Assembly (NCBI GenBank): GCA_024516035.1
Contig: CM044963.1
Span: 29,043,248-29,107,247, forward strand
Direction: 5' to 3'
Length of the DNA stretch: 64,000 nt
DNA from: Bactericera cockerelli
Taxonomy: Eukaryota; Arthropoda; Insecta; Hemiptera; Triozidae
Shown here: one piece after another, positions 32,707 through 42,839 of the stretch
How positions within the stretch are numbered: position 1 is the stretch's first letter
How the letters are laid out: every line of letters starts with the position of its first letter
Position numbers and translations under genes: made by a program
The notes under the pieces: generated by a model
The model's database searches: none
What the model saw: only the letters and a program-made list of their open reading frames with translations
Told to the model about the DNA's origin: nothing

Positions 32707-35700
32707 TCCCCCTTTGTCTTGGTTGTGGGTGTAACTCTTGCTTTAGATGATAATAATTGCACTGTCACTTTGTCTATATGCTCAACTCTTATGAACACTA
32801 CAGCAGCATACGCCAATTTTGAAGCATCCGAGAAAACATGCAATGTCAACTTATCCTTGTTAGTTTTCGCACCAAACACCCATCGAGGGATTTTGACTTG
32901 AGGGAGGAGAGGTACTTCAGCAATCCATTGCAAAAATTTATTTCTTGTGTCTTCATGTACTTCTTCTGTCCAAGTCAGTCCCTTTTTCCATGTCTCTTGT
33001 AGTAGCAGTTTTGGTAACAAAACATAACCGCTTACTATTCCAATTGGATCAAAAATACGGTGAGCAGCACTCAACATAACCTTTTTAGTTATTTTCTCCA
33101 AGTCCATTTTTAATAAACTCTCATTACTGATAGAAAGAGTATCTTCTTCTTTATGCCATAGCAGTCCTAATACATTGGTAGGTTTGGATGAATATTCACC
33201 ACTTAGCTCCCACCCTCTCAGGTCGAACTGCCGTTCCATCATGATTGAAGAAGCAACTGCAATGAACTCTTCAACTTGTTCTTTATTATCCAGGCTTACC
33301 AAACAGTTATCGACATAGAAACTGCTTTGTAGTTGCTTAACTACAGGGATAGGCCAATTAAGTTTACCTTCCTCACATAGTTCTAAAGTACTCTCTAAGT
33401 GTAAACTTATGCATGACTCCAATAGAAATGGTGATGGGGAAACACCAAACACTACTCTACAGTGCCTGTATATTTTTAACTGGTCATTTTCATCTTTCCA
33501 TAAGAATCTCAAAAAATCTCTATCATTTTGAGAGACACTTATTTGTAGAAAGGCTTTAGCAATATCACTTGAAACACCAATTTGTCTTTCTCTAAACCGA
33601 GCCAAGCAAGTTGGTATTTTTTCTATCAAGTTGGGTCCAGTTTCAAGACAATCATTCAAACTATGTTTACCAAATTCCTTTGCTGAGGCATCAAACACTG
33701 GTCGCACTGGTGTGGTGGATCCCAATTTTATTACATGTCTATGTGGTAAATAGCAAGCAGAGTTCTCTAGCTCTGAGGTAGGCACTTCCTCCACAATGCC
33801 AATTTTCTCCCACCCTTTCAACACCTTTTGATACTCATCCAGGTACCTATCATTCTTCAGCCTCTTAATTGTCGATTGTAATCTCTTCTGAGCCGATTGA
33901 TAATTTTCTGATAGTGGGGGATGATTACTGACAAAAGGTAAACGAACTTCAAATCTACCTTCTTTATTAACTTTCACTGTTGAAATAAAGTGGTCTTTGG
34001 TAGCTTTATCAATGTCAGATTTTAAGGTTCTTTCAGTAGGATCAGTTATTCCCAACACATCTAGTGACCATAAATCTGAAATGTTACCATCTTTAATCAA
34101 CAGTGAGGTAACCAACATAGCTAAATTCTGCTTATCTTTAGTTATCCCTGGTACCTTACCAGATAATGTCCATCCAAGGTGAGTTTTCATAGCTACTAAC
34201 TTGGACTCCAGTTCAACCATCTCTCCGGTATACAGTCTCCCAGCCACATCTGAGCCAATGAGGATTTCGATATCATGGCAGGATCCAGTATCTTCAATAA
34301 CAATTCCTCTCTTCTTGAGCTCAGTGAACCAGGGGCCTTTGGGAACTGTCGGGATGGTGCTACAGATCTTTTCTTGATCTAATACATCAAAATCACATCT
34401 GTAATTATTATAAGATAAATGTAGTTTGTACACTTTGTGTTCCACAGCATTAGAAATATCACCACCAAACAATGCATGTTGTACGGTTTCTGTACGTACT
34501 GGCAAATAATCAATTTCTTTAGCAGTGCTAGACAACAAATATGAGCGTTGTGAGCCTGTGTCAATGAGAGCTCTTGCTTTTCTAGTACGCCCCTGAGGTC
34601 CTACAATATTGACCAACAATGTTTGCATCAGGACACTGCATTGACCAACTGACGCTGTTAAACTGCTACAATTGTTGTGGCCAGTACTATCTACAGCACT
34701 ACTATTGTTGCATAGCAATTCAAAATGACCCTTCTTACATATTGAACATTTTGGTTTACTCTGGCAACGAGAAACAATGTGTCCTAATTTTAAACAACCA
34801 AAACAAGCATGATTATTTTTTACACAGTTTTGACGTTCAGTCAAAGACATACTTTTGGCTTTATTACAGTCTTGTGCTTTGTGAGATTCACTAGAACAAA
34901 ATAAACATGAATGCTTACTTTTATTAGAGGTATTTATTAAACCTGTGGCAGTTGGTACGGACTCACTATGTCTGTCTTGTCTCCTATACATAGTCTTGGC
35001 TGGGGTAGTACGCTGGGGTTCCATCAAACCAAAACCGGATCTAGCTAGCTCCAATTTCTGTACGCCTTCCACTTCAGATCTCAGGAATGCCATCAAATTG
35101 TCCAGGTAGTCCTTGGATGTAGGTTGAGCGGCTGACACTGAAGAAACACTCCTTCTTTCCCAAATCTGCAATAATTCTTCCGGTAGACAGGATGAAACTA
35201 GTGGCATAAGTATTGAAGCACAGTTCTCAGAGGTCACACCAAGTGTGTCTAAATTTCTCAAATGACATTGTAATTTGTCATATAACTCTACTACTGGTAA
35301 CTTGGCTTTTGCGTTTTGAATAACTAGTTTTAGCAGCTCTCTGATGTAAAACTCTGTCAGTAAATCAGGCCTACCGTACCTAGCTTTCAGGGCTATAATC
35401 ACTTCTGGGTACATGGCTGCAGTAGCTGGATAGCTATTCACTAATTCTTTAGCTGGTCCTGCTGACATACACATAGTGAGGTAGCCTAATTTATCACTAG
35501 GGCTCAACTTGGGGTCACTATCAATTTTTTCAAATTGAGACCAGAAAGGAAGCCAATCTTTCAAATTACCACTAAACTCTTTCAGCTTCAATATTGGAAG
35601 TTTGCACTGATACTGAGCTATATTACTTCCATTAGCTGATACAAAACTACCATTTTGATCATCTGGTGTATGTACTGTCTGACTACTCTGAATCTTACTC

Positions 35701-35975
35701 TCAACCAGATTTCTACATTGGTAGAACATGGTGGTAAATCTGTCGACATCTTCCTGCTCTGTTTCAAGTTCAATCTCAGACACATCTTTATCTTTTGACA
35801 ACAGATTTAGGATATCATTATCCTTTATGGTCAGCTCTTCATACCTGGCCCTCATACATTCTATCAGCCCAGACAGTATGCTAGTGTCTGTTTCTAGTTC
35901 AATCTTCTTCTGTGTTTTAGTTAAAGATGTTCTGAGATATCCTCTCTGCCTTCTTAAATTGCTTAATTCAGTCAT
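32703..35975 (-). CDS. BEL gag-protease-reverse transcriptase
   Basis: 1090 residues from the first ATG after the 5' LTR leader. Coiled-coil-like N-terminus (about 1-90). Gag region (about 125-290; LKEFSGNLKDWLPFWSQFE is typical of BEL gag). Three Cys/His knuckle-like clusters (C357-C370, C391-C404, C410-C422). Aspartic protease with DTGS at 472-475. Reverse transcriptase with SSDIAKAF (D804) and an FYVDN box at 886-890. Start of RNase H with FSDASKLAYAAV (about 1048). The box is YVDN where most RTs have YVDD. I believe YVDN occurs in other insect BEL elements, but cannot verify here. The frame ends at 32703 next to a run of five G on the minus strand, and pol continues in another frame. Confidence 0.88.
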   Translation of the reverse strand: MTELSNLRRQRGYLRTSLTKTQKKIELETDTSILSGLIECMRARYEELTIKDNDILNLLSKDKDVSEIELETEQEDVDRFTTMFYQCRNLVESKIQSSQTVHTPDDQNGSFVSANGSNIAQYQCKLPILKLKEFSGNLKDWLPFWSQFEKIDSDPKLSPSDKLGYLTMCMSAGPAKELVNSYPATAAMYPEVIIALKARYGRPDLLTEFYIRELLKLVIQNAKAKLPVVELYDKLQCHLRNLDTLGVTSENCASILMPLVSSCLPEELLQIWERRSVSSVSAAQPTSKDYLDNLMAFLRSEVEGVQKLELARSGFGLMEPQRTTPAKTMYRRQDRHSESVPTATGLINTSNKSKHSCLFCSSESHKAQDCNKAKSMSLTERQNCVKNNHACFGCLKLGHIVSRCQSKPKCSICKKGHFELLCNNSSAVDSTGHNNCSSLTASVGQCSVLMQTLLVNIVGPQGRTRKARALIDTGSQRSYLLSSTAKEIDYLPVRTETVQHALFGGDISNAVEHKVYKLHLSYNNYRCDFDVLDQEKICSTIPTVPKGPWFTELKKRGIVIEDTGSCHDIEILIGSDVAGRLYTGEMVELESKLVAMKTHLGWTLSGKVPGITKDKQNLAMLVTSLLIKDGNISDLWSLDVLGITDPTERTLKSDIDKATKDHFISTVKVNKEGRFEVRLPFVSNHPPLSENYQSAQKRLQSTIKRLKNDRYLDEYQKVLKGWEKIGIVEEVPTSELENSACYLPHRHVIKLGSTTPVRPVFDASAKEFGKHSLNDCLETGPNLIEKIPTCLARFRERQIGVSSDIAKAFLQISVSQNDRDFLRFLWKDENDQLKIYRHCRVVFGVSPSPFLLESCISLHLESTLELCEEGKLNWPIPVVKQLQSSFYVDNCLVSLDNKEQVEEFIAVASSIMMERQFDLRGWELSGEYSSKPTNVLGLLWHKEEDTLSISNESLLKMDLEKITKKVMLSAAHRIFDPIGIVSGYVLLPKLLLQETWKKGLTWTEEVHEDTRNKFLQWIAEVPLLPQVKIPRWVFGAKTNKDKLTLHVFSDASKLAYAAVVFIRVEHIDKVTVQLLSSKARVTPTTKTKGE

Positions 35976-36065
35976 AATAGTGCTGTCCTAAGTACTTACA
36001 GTAATACAGTAACTGGTGTTGAGATTTCCTGCAATCCAAACTGGTACTTTAGTTTGTCATGCCAG

Positions 36066-36083
36066 GTCCTGTCACGGTCGCCA
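36066..36083 (-). promoter_or_regulatory. Primer binding site, tRNA-Arg type
   Basis: Minus strand TGGCGACCGTGACAGGAC begins two bases inside the 5' LTR. From memory it is complementary to the 3' end (GTCCTGTCACGGTCG plus CCA) of insect tRNA-Arg(UCG). It would prime minus-strand DNA synthesis. Confidence 0.75.
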
Positions 36084-36085
36084 AA

Positions 36086-36380
36086 TGTTGGAAAATCACG
36101 AACGCAGATGATTTCTATTTACACATTAATGGGAATATTCTTTATTTACACACATTACAGAGTTCATACAAAAGGAAAAGCTATCTTAATCTTGAAATCT
36201 ACTGGAAAAACTAACATTCTAACTATATTTCCACATTTCCCACCAAGAACTCTAGAAAAACTTCCCGACCAATCAGAATCGACTATAGTTTTGATACATC
36301 CTAAAATACGGGCGGGAAAAAGAATAAGACCCCCATACACAATCTAAAAATTATCTTAAGATTGCCGTCGTAACGCAACA
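36086..36380 (-). repeat. BEL 5' LTR, complete
   Basis: 295 bases bounded by TGTTG...CAACA inverted ends. Expected to hold promoter and polyadenylation signals. A plus-strand TTCTTTATTTACAC could be an inverted AATAAA. Confidence 0.92.
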
Positions 36381-36545
36381 CTTGGTATACATTTGTGATT
36401 CTAAGCTTTTTGAAGCATTGTTTGGATTGTTGAGTATGCAATGTACATATGTATGTATGTATGTTTAAAAATGTATGTACCTACGAGGGAGTCTCCGTGA
36501 CCGAGTGAGCTAGCGCGATAGGCATTGCACGCACGATGACCTGGG
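36381..36545. repeat. 165-bp flanking duplication, right copy
   Basis: Identical to 29766-29930. Here it continues without break into the B box and body of the family D SINE, so this copy shows the pre-insertion order. Confidence 0.95.
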
Positions 36546-36762
36546 TTCGATCCCTAGCGGAGCAGGAATTCTTCTGCTCTGTACTTGGGTGATCGGGGTT
36601 CACTCATACTTTGCGAGGAAAAATGTGAAGCTGCTTTAATTTTAGCAGCGACCAGAGGTGGAATTATAGGCAAAAATATAAGATATTGGGATATTAAACA
36701 TACGGAGAAGTCCTATAATTCTGTGCTACCAACTAAAATTGTGATATAATAAAACAAAGAAA
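36488..36762 (+). mobile_element. tRNA-headed SINE, family D
   Basis: A box TGAGCTAGCGCGATAGGC, B box GGGTTCGATCCC, then GGAATTCTTCTGCTCTGTAC. Tail: CCTATAATTCTGTGCTACCA and CTAAAATTGTGATATAATAA. Its first 58 bases are also present in the left flank copy. Confidence 0.85.
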
Positions 36763-36924
36763 TTATTTAAACATTATTTCAATAATAACACAATACTTTA
36801 ATTAATAACCCATTATTATTAAAAATAATATTATTATGTACCTACTCGCACTTTGGTGTTACCAATATAATAATTTGTATTGTATTCAATAATTAAGTAC
36901 TTTACAATAATTAATTGAACTTGT

Positions 36925-37094
36925 CAGTCCTGCCAGCTCAGTGATCAAAGTGTCTGTCTGTTAAACCAGAGGTCGCGGGTTCGAAACCAAGCGGGGACAT
37001 GAGAAGTTATCCTACCACCCGGGATTTTGACCACATAATAATACTTTTTGGAGATGTTTGGTTTACAGTCCTATCTAGGCAGAATAAATAAAAT
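36925..37094 (+). mobile_element. tRNA-headed SINE, family F
   Basis: CCAGCTCAGTGATCAAAGTG, GAGGTCGCGGGTTCGAAACC and GAGAAGTTATCCTACC, then a diverged body. Confidence 0.65.
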
Positions 37095-37254
37095 GGCGGT
37101 ATTAAATAGATAATATGTTTACTATTTCTTTTTAGTTAAGAATTTATTTAAGATTAATTGTATATTTTTATGTAGGCGATATTAAATAGATAATATGTTT
37201 ACTTTTTCTTTTTAGTTAAGAATTTATTTAAGACTTAATTGTATATTTTTATGT
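37095..37254. repeat. 80-bp tandem duplication
   Basis: GGCGRTATTAAATAGATAAT to TATATTTTTATGTA occurs twice, with about three differences. Confidence 0.9.
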
Positions 37255-37354
37255 ATGACTTTGTACCACATACAATTGTATACTTTGTACAAATAAAACA
37301 ATAAATTAAATTAAATTTTATTGTTACATGTAATGTATTACTATGTTTCATATC

Positions 37355-37590
37355 ATTTAATGAGAGTTTCACGTCGCTTCCAATTGCATGGTCATATCAC
37401 GACGGCGGTTTTACCCTCCATTCGCTGGAAACTCACAAACCAGCTACTCAAATAAACCTCAGCCAGCCTGAGTGAGGCCGGGACCAGCATCACAAAGGTT
37501 CGAATTTGAATCGTCACCCATCTAAGTCATAGCCTTAATGGACGTTGCTTAACTTCAGTGACTACTTGCCATCGACGCTGTCTTAACAAT
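37355..37590 (-). mobile_element. 5S-headed SINE, moderately diverged
   Basis: Plus-strand reading: GTTTCACGTCGCTTCCAATT, CAGCCAGCCTGAGTGAGGCC, GTCACCCATCTAAGTCATAG, GACGTTGCTTAACTTCAGTG and CCATCGACGCTGTC. Confidence 0.75.
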
Positions 37591-38469
37591 GATATTTAAA
37601 AAAAAATATTATGATAATTTTGAAAGAAGGTCAACAGCTTTTTGCCTGCATTGAAGCGAATGAGAAAAATAACGATGGGGAAATTGTGGGAGAGAAAAAG
37701 AGAGGAAAAGGGAGAAAAAGTTAGAATGAGGGAGAAAGAGGGAAGAAAAAGGTAGGAAAAGTGAGAAAAAGGAGAAAAAGGTAGGAAAAGGGAGAAAAAC
37801 TTGAGGGAAGAGGAGGGATGAAATTTAAATAATTCCCTCCCTCCCTTTCTTTTATTACCTTGGTACTTGTCTTTTCTGCAATTGTTTGTCTTCTGTAATA
37901 ATAATTAAATTAAATATTCTTCTAGCAATTAAATTAAATATTCTCTCACAATGGTATTGCATCTAATTTGAAGCCTGTAGCGGCACAGCGTCAGTATTTT
38001 TTTTTTTTTTTTACTAAAGCTGTGCCTATTTTTTTTTTTTTTTTTTTTTTTTTCTTACTTTCGTTTCTCGAAGTCAGTGTCTTGATGGTTGTCACTGACT
38101 GGTAGCCGTGCTTTGGGAACCAAATATGGTTTTCTTGTAATAATTATTTTTAATTTAAGTTTTCCAAATTTTTTCTCAATAAATTACAAAGATTTTTCCA
38201 GGTATGAATAAAGTTTCCGAGAACTAACTGATAGGCGTGTTGAAATATCGTGATTACATAATGACAATTGATATATACATAGGTACAAAAAATTATGTTT
38301 TCAAACAGAACATAAACCTATTTGAATAATTTTAAATTGTGTTGAAAAAAAAACAGAACTTTTTTTATACAAAAATCCTCTTTTCATATTAAAAATAAAA
38401 ACTTATTTGCTACATATCCGGTTGAGGAACTACCCTGTATAAGATTAGACGATCATTTATATCTGCACA
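37591..38469. other. No gene; purine tract and T runs
   Basis: GGGAGAAAAAG-type repeats at 37680-37805 and two T runs at about 37997 and 38030-38053, possible minus-strand retroelement tails. An ACCCTGTATAAG motif at about 38431. Confidence 0.45.
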
Positions 38470-39240
38470 ATCTGGTATTCCCTCTCTCTCTCTCTCTCTC
38501 TCTACCTCTCTCCCCATCTTTCACTCTCTCTCTCTCTCTCTTTCTCTCTCCATCTCTCTCTCTTCCTCTATTTTTCATTTCTCCCTCTCTCTGTTTATCT
38601 CTCCTTCTCTCTCTCTTTCTTCTCCCTCTTTTTCTCTCTCTCTCTCGCTCTCTCTCTCCCTCTCTATCTATCACTTTTTCTCTCTCTCTCTTTCTCTGCC
38701 TTTCTCTCTCTCTCTATACAAATGTGACGTAAAGGAATGCTGAGAGGAAATATAAAAAATCCGTATTATATTTTATTCCACAGAGAGATATAGAAAGAGA
38801 TAGAGAAGGATTAAGAAAGGGAGAGCGATAGAATGGGAGAGAGTTATAGAAAGAAAGAGAGGAGTAGAAAAGAAAAGAGGGATAGACAAGTAGAAAGAGA
38901 GAGAGAGAAAAGGATGAAGAAAGGGAGACCGATAGAATGGGAGAGAGGTAGAGACAAGTAGACAGAGAGAGAGAGAAAGGGGAGCGAGATAGGGAAAGAG
39001 TTGGGAGAGAGAGATAGAGGGGAGAGAGATAGGGGTTGGTAGAGAGAGATAGAGGGGAGAAAGGTAGAGGTTGGGAGAAAGAGAGAAGAAAAAAAAGAAG
39101 AGAGAGAGAGATATTTATGGTGAACGAATGGAGAGAGAGGGAGAGAAGGAGAGAGGGAGAGGGGGATGAGTAATAGGGAGAGAGATCAGAGAGAGAGAGG
39201 GATGAGTAATAGGGAGAGGAAGGGTGAGAGATGGAAGGGA
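38470..39240. repeat. CT tract followed by GA tract
   Basis: CT-rich at 38480-38715 and GA-rich at 38780-39240. The two halves could pair as an inverted structure. Confidence 0.9.
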
Positions 39241-39419
39241 GGTGATGACATTGATGGAGCGGGGGGATATGGATAATTGAATAATAATGGACGAGTTATG
39301 AGTGCCATTTCAATTCCAATCACGTGACATCCCTCCTCTCTTCCCCCCACCTCCCCCTTTTTCTCCCTGTTAAACTATAATCGTCCTTCTTTTTTTTAAC
39401 CATTCTTTCTTCTCTTTTT

Positions 39420-39560
39420 CCTCAGTAGCTTGAGCGATAAGGCGCGGACTTGTAACCTGGAGGTTACAAGATTTAGTAGATTAGTATCAGCGTAGATTTA
39501 GTAAAGCGATTTTGTTTATTTGTGATGCTAGAAAAGTGATTAACACAAATATAATATTTA
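39420..39560 (+). mobile_element. SINE family E, head rearranged
   Basis: CTCAGTAGCTTGAGCGATAA, GACTTGTAACCTGGAGGTTA, then body ATCAGCGTAGATTTAGTAAA. The B box is missing. Confidence 0.65.
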
Positions 39561-39599
39561 TCTTTGTTCATATATATTTCTCTATTCTCTTTTTCTTCC

Positions 39600-39608
39600 T
39601 TCCTCTCT

Positions 39609-39648
<40 letters not shown>

Positions 39649-39690
39649 TCTCTCTCATCTATGTCTCTCTCTTTCTATCTTTCTTTCTAA
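39600..39690. repeat. CT microsatellite
   Basis: About 40 bases of pure CT within a CT-rich stretch. Confidence 0.9.
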
Positions 39691-39740
39691 TGAACAATAA
39701 TTTATGTAATATAATTTTTTTTTTTTTTTTTTTTTTTTTT

Positions 39741-39992
39741 TAAGTGGGGTTTAACGTCGCTTTCAACTGCCATGGTCATATCACGACGGGGGTTTTACCC
39801 TCCATTCGCAGGAAACTCACAAACCTGCTACTCACATTGACCTCAACCAGCCTGAGTGGGGCCGGGAAAAGCCAGCGTCACGAGAATTAGAATTTGAATG
39901 GTCACCCATCCAAGTCTTAACCTCGCTGGATGTCGCTTAACTTCGGTGTTCTGAAGGGAACCGGTGTATTCAACATGCCATCGACGCTGGCT
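39741..39992 (-). mobile_element. 5S rRNA-derived SINE, full length, young
   Basis: Same structure as 6693-6954, with only about two to three differences over 250 bases, and a T run (inverted A tail) at 39715-39740. A clear target duplication was not identified. Confidence 0.85.
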
Positions 39993-40059
39993 AAAATGTT
40001 TTTAGTAGATATAAAAGATGAACTTTTCTAAAAGATGATTTGAGACTTGAACTCCCGAC

Positions 40060-40155
40060 CTCCAGAAGATTTCAACTCAAATCCTAACATCCCTGGACGT
40101 TGCTTAACTTTAGTGCTAGCACACGAACTGGTGAGTTCAACATGACTTCAAAGAT
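40060..40155 (-). mobile_element. 5S-headed SINE, head remnant
   Basis: TGGACGTTGCTTAACTTTAG, GGTGAGTTCAACATGACTTC: a diverged match to the 5S part just beyond the full copy. Confidence 0.5.
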
Positions 40156-41004
40156 TGCTAATTTTGAGTTAAACAATTTTATTATTTTTGCATGATTTAT
40201 TTGGTTTATGAATAAAAATTCTTATTATAAGAGACTATTGAACAAAACATTTATGGTAACTTATCTGATATAATATATTTCATTTATCATATAATTCATA
40301 ATCCTCTTTCTTTAGTCTGCTCAACTTGGATGCAACATATTAATAATAATTCTGCCATTTAAAACAAAAAAATTTAAGATCCTGATTTTTTAAAAGTAAA
40401 ATTTTATTTCTATTTTCAATATTGTCAATGTTGGTATTAGAAAATAATGATTCTTTTTAGTAAATTTTCATTGTAAATTTCATACATTAAAAATAAACAA
40501 TGTGAGAAAGTATGAAGTCCATACATAAACTGAGGAAAATTGTAAATAAAAGTACCAAAAAAACAAAAAAATAGTACTTCATAATAATAATAATAAGAGG
40601 TCATAAAAAAGAGCATTGAAAATAATAATAATAAAATTCACACTTAAAGTAGCTTCCGACTTTGACCGACTTCTACCTCTGGCCTCCGTGTTAGAGAATG
40701 ATAAATTGCTACAGGAAACGAGCACCATGAAACAAAAGAACACAGGCAAAAATAAAAGAAACTAATTATATAAAGCCATATTTAACATAATAATAATAAT
40801 GTTAATAATAGTATTAATAATTTAGCTGCTTTTTAATGAGCAAAAAAATCTATAACGATAAAGTTATTTCATATGTGTAGGTAATGTAGAATATAACTAC
40901 AGGTGATAGTATAATTTATTTTGTACTCATAGGTAATTTGAAATGTAGTTTTTAATAATATTAAAAAAAACGAACACAATACTTCAATTTTTTTATATTA
41001 GAAA
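40156..41004. other. No gene seen
   Basis: AT-rich with TAA microsatellites near 40583 and 40627. Confidence 0.4.
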
Positions 41005-41125
41005 TTTATTATTATTATGTGGTCACATACTGATAATGATGAGGAAAAATGTATGGGCTGGGTGGGATTCGAACCAACGGATTCCTACGCTGTCTGGATT
41101 ACCACTCGACTACCAGTGCACGGTA
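41005..41125 (-). mobile_element. SINE family G, head part
   Basis: TTATTATTATGTGGTCACAT, GGTGGGATTCGAACCAACGG and CTACGCTGTCTGGATTACCA. Confidence 0.65.
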
Positions 41126-41219
41126 GTTTTTGCTACCTTGACTACCTGTCCTCTTCATTGTTCCCAACACATTCGCCGCATTTCAGAACTGACTGATCCG
41201 TTTCATCAAGTATGCTTTT

Positions 41220-42180
41220 GCTCTCTTTCTATAGAGAGAGACAGGGAAATGGTAGATAGGAAAAGAGAAAATAAAAAGAAGGGAGAGAGAAAGAGAGGGA
41301 GGAAAATAGAAAGAGAGAGGTGGGGATAGAGGAAGAGAACATTGAGGAAGAGAGAGAAAGAGAGAAGAAGAAAAGTGACAGATAGATAGACAAAAAATAA
41401 TGAGAGAGAGGGAGAGGGAGGAATATAGAAAGAGGGAGGTGGAGATAGAGAAAGAGAGAGAGAGAGATTGGTAAAAAGAAGAGAAAAAAATCTAAGAGAG
41501 AGAGAGAGGGAGAGAGAGAAAGAGAGAGGAAAGATTAGGAAAATCTGATAAAAAGGATTTAGCTATCCTCTTCAAATCCCACTTAATGTTCGGTTCAATT
41601 TTTTCCTTGTTTTCATAGGACAGATTGTGGGGTAGAGTGAGGAGAGGGAAGAGAAAAAGAAAGAGGGAGAGAGAGACGACGAAGAGAGAAAAATAGGGAG
41701 AGGGAGAGAGAGAGAGATAGAGAAATAGGGAGAGAGAGAAAGGAGATCGAGAAATAGGGAGAGAGAGAGAGAGACAACTAAGTGTAGGCACTACGCAGTG
41801 AAGAGGGAGAGAGAAAATCCTGCGTGTTAAGTTTTCAACTAGGATACAAAGAGGAAGAGGTATTAGAGCTTGAAAAGGAAAAGGAAAAAGATAGAGATAC
41901 AAAAATTGGAAAAGAGAGAGGGAGTGAGAGAAGGAAGGAGTGATAAAAAATGCAGACATATTATAGAGTAAGGGAATGATAGAGAGACTTGAAGAGGAAA
42001 GACAGGTGTTTGATAATAGGTAATAGAGAGAGACAGAGAGAGTAAAAAATAAAAGATTAAAAAATAATATGTAAAGAGTAAGGAAAAGACAGATAGGAGA
42101 GAAAAAGAAAGCTACCGGGACAGAGTGAGAGGAGAGATAAATAAAATAAATGTAAGGAATGAAGAGGAAATACACTGCCA
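41220..42180. repeat. GA-rich tracts
   Basis: Dense GAGAGA at 41230-41530 and 41640-41820, purine-rich beyond. The minus-strand open frame of 229 residues is Leu/Ser/Phe low complexity and not a gene. Confidence 0.85.
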
Positions 42181-42265
42181 ATTATGGAGACAATACTTCG
42201 CAATACTACCGATTTTTAATACTAGAAATTTATGGAAGTAAAATGAAAGAGACAGAGAAACAATA

Positions 42266-42467
42266 ATAATAATATCGCCTTATTTATACGTCCCGATAAG
42301 GATTGATCCCCCCATTATTCTAGCAGCAAGCTCAAGACATATTATTATGTAGTAAAAATCCCAAATGGGAGGATAACTTGTCATGGCCCAGCTGGGTTTC
42401 GAGCCCACGACCTCTGGAATCTCTGGATTCACAGAGTGCCGCTTACCTCTGAGCTACCAAGGCAGAT
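42266..42467 (-). mobile_element. tRNA-headed SINE, family F
   Basis: Plus-strand reading: TAATATCGCCTTATTTATAC, AGCTCAAGACATATTATTAT, GGGTTTCGAGCCCACGACCT and CTCTGAGCTACCAAGGCAG. Confidence 0.75.
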
Positions 42468-42489
42468 AGAGAGAAGTGATGACAAACAT

Positions 42490-42775
42490 AACCAAGCATA
42501 GGTGGTCAACGTGGTTAAGGTGCTGGACTTGTAATGTAAACAATCCAGCACATCCACTCCAACCCAATTCCTGTATTCTACCGTATTACTATTTAAACAT
42601 TTCACCAAATAATAATAAGACTCTGAAGGTTAGGCGGTATTTATTATTAAAACACTTAAAGTGTCTAAAAATATTTTTTTTCTCAATTATATATAACATG
42701 TTCAAAAAAGGTTAGGTGGTAGAAAATAGTTTGAGCATTCTCACCTTGTGGTTACTTTCATTAATAAATTTCATT
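42490..42775 (+). mobile_element. SINE family G with small internal insertion
   Basis: TGGTTAAGGTGCTGGACTTG, CCAAATAATAATAAGACTCT, GGTTAGGYGGTA and CTTGTGGTTACTTTCA. About 70 bases at 42640-42708 sit between two near-copies of AGGTTAGGCGGTA and may be a small insertion with target duplication. Confidence 0.6.
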
Positions 42776-42839
42776 AATAAATTTTAATTACCAAATTTCA
42801 ACCCTTTATTTACATTAATAAAGAGCATTTTTATTATAA

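Larger units (their letters stand above)
29931..36380 (-). mobile_element. BEL/Pao LTR retrotransposon
   Basis: A 6.45-kb element on the minus strand: 5' LTR at 36086-36380, primer site, gag-protease-RT frame, RNase H-integrase frame, short polypurine stretch and 3' LTR at 29931-30219. Domain order PR-RT-RH-IN with the Pao-type gag places it in BEL/Pao. The LTRs look identical over their shared length, so the insertion is young. Coding is interrupted by one frame offset. Confidence 0.93.

Noticed and set aside
41492..42181. Minus-strand frame of 229 residues with hydrophobic stretches
   Set aside because: Low-complexity Leu/Ser/Phe from GA-rich DNA; no domain.
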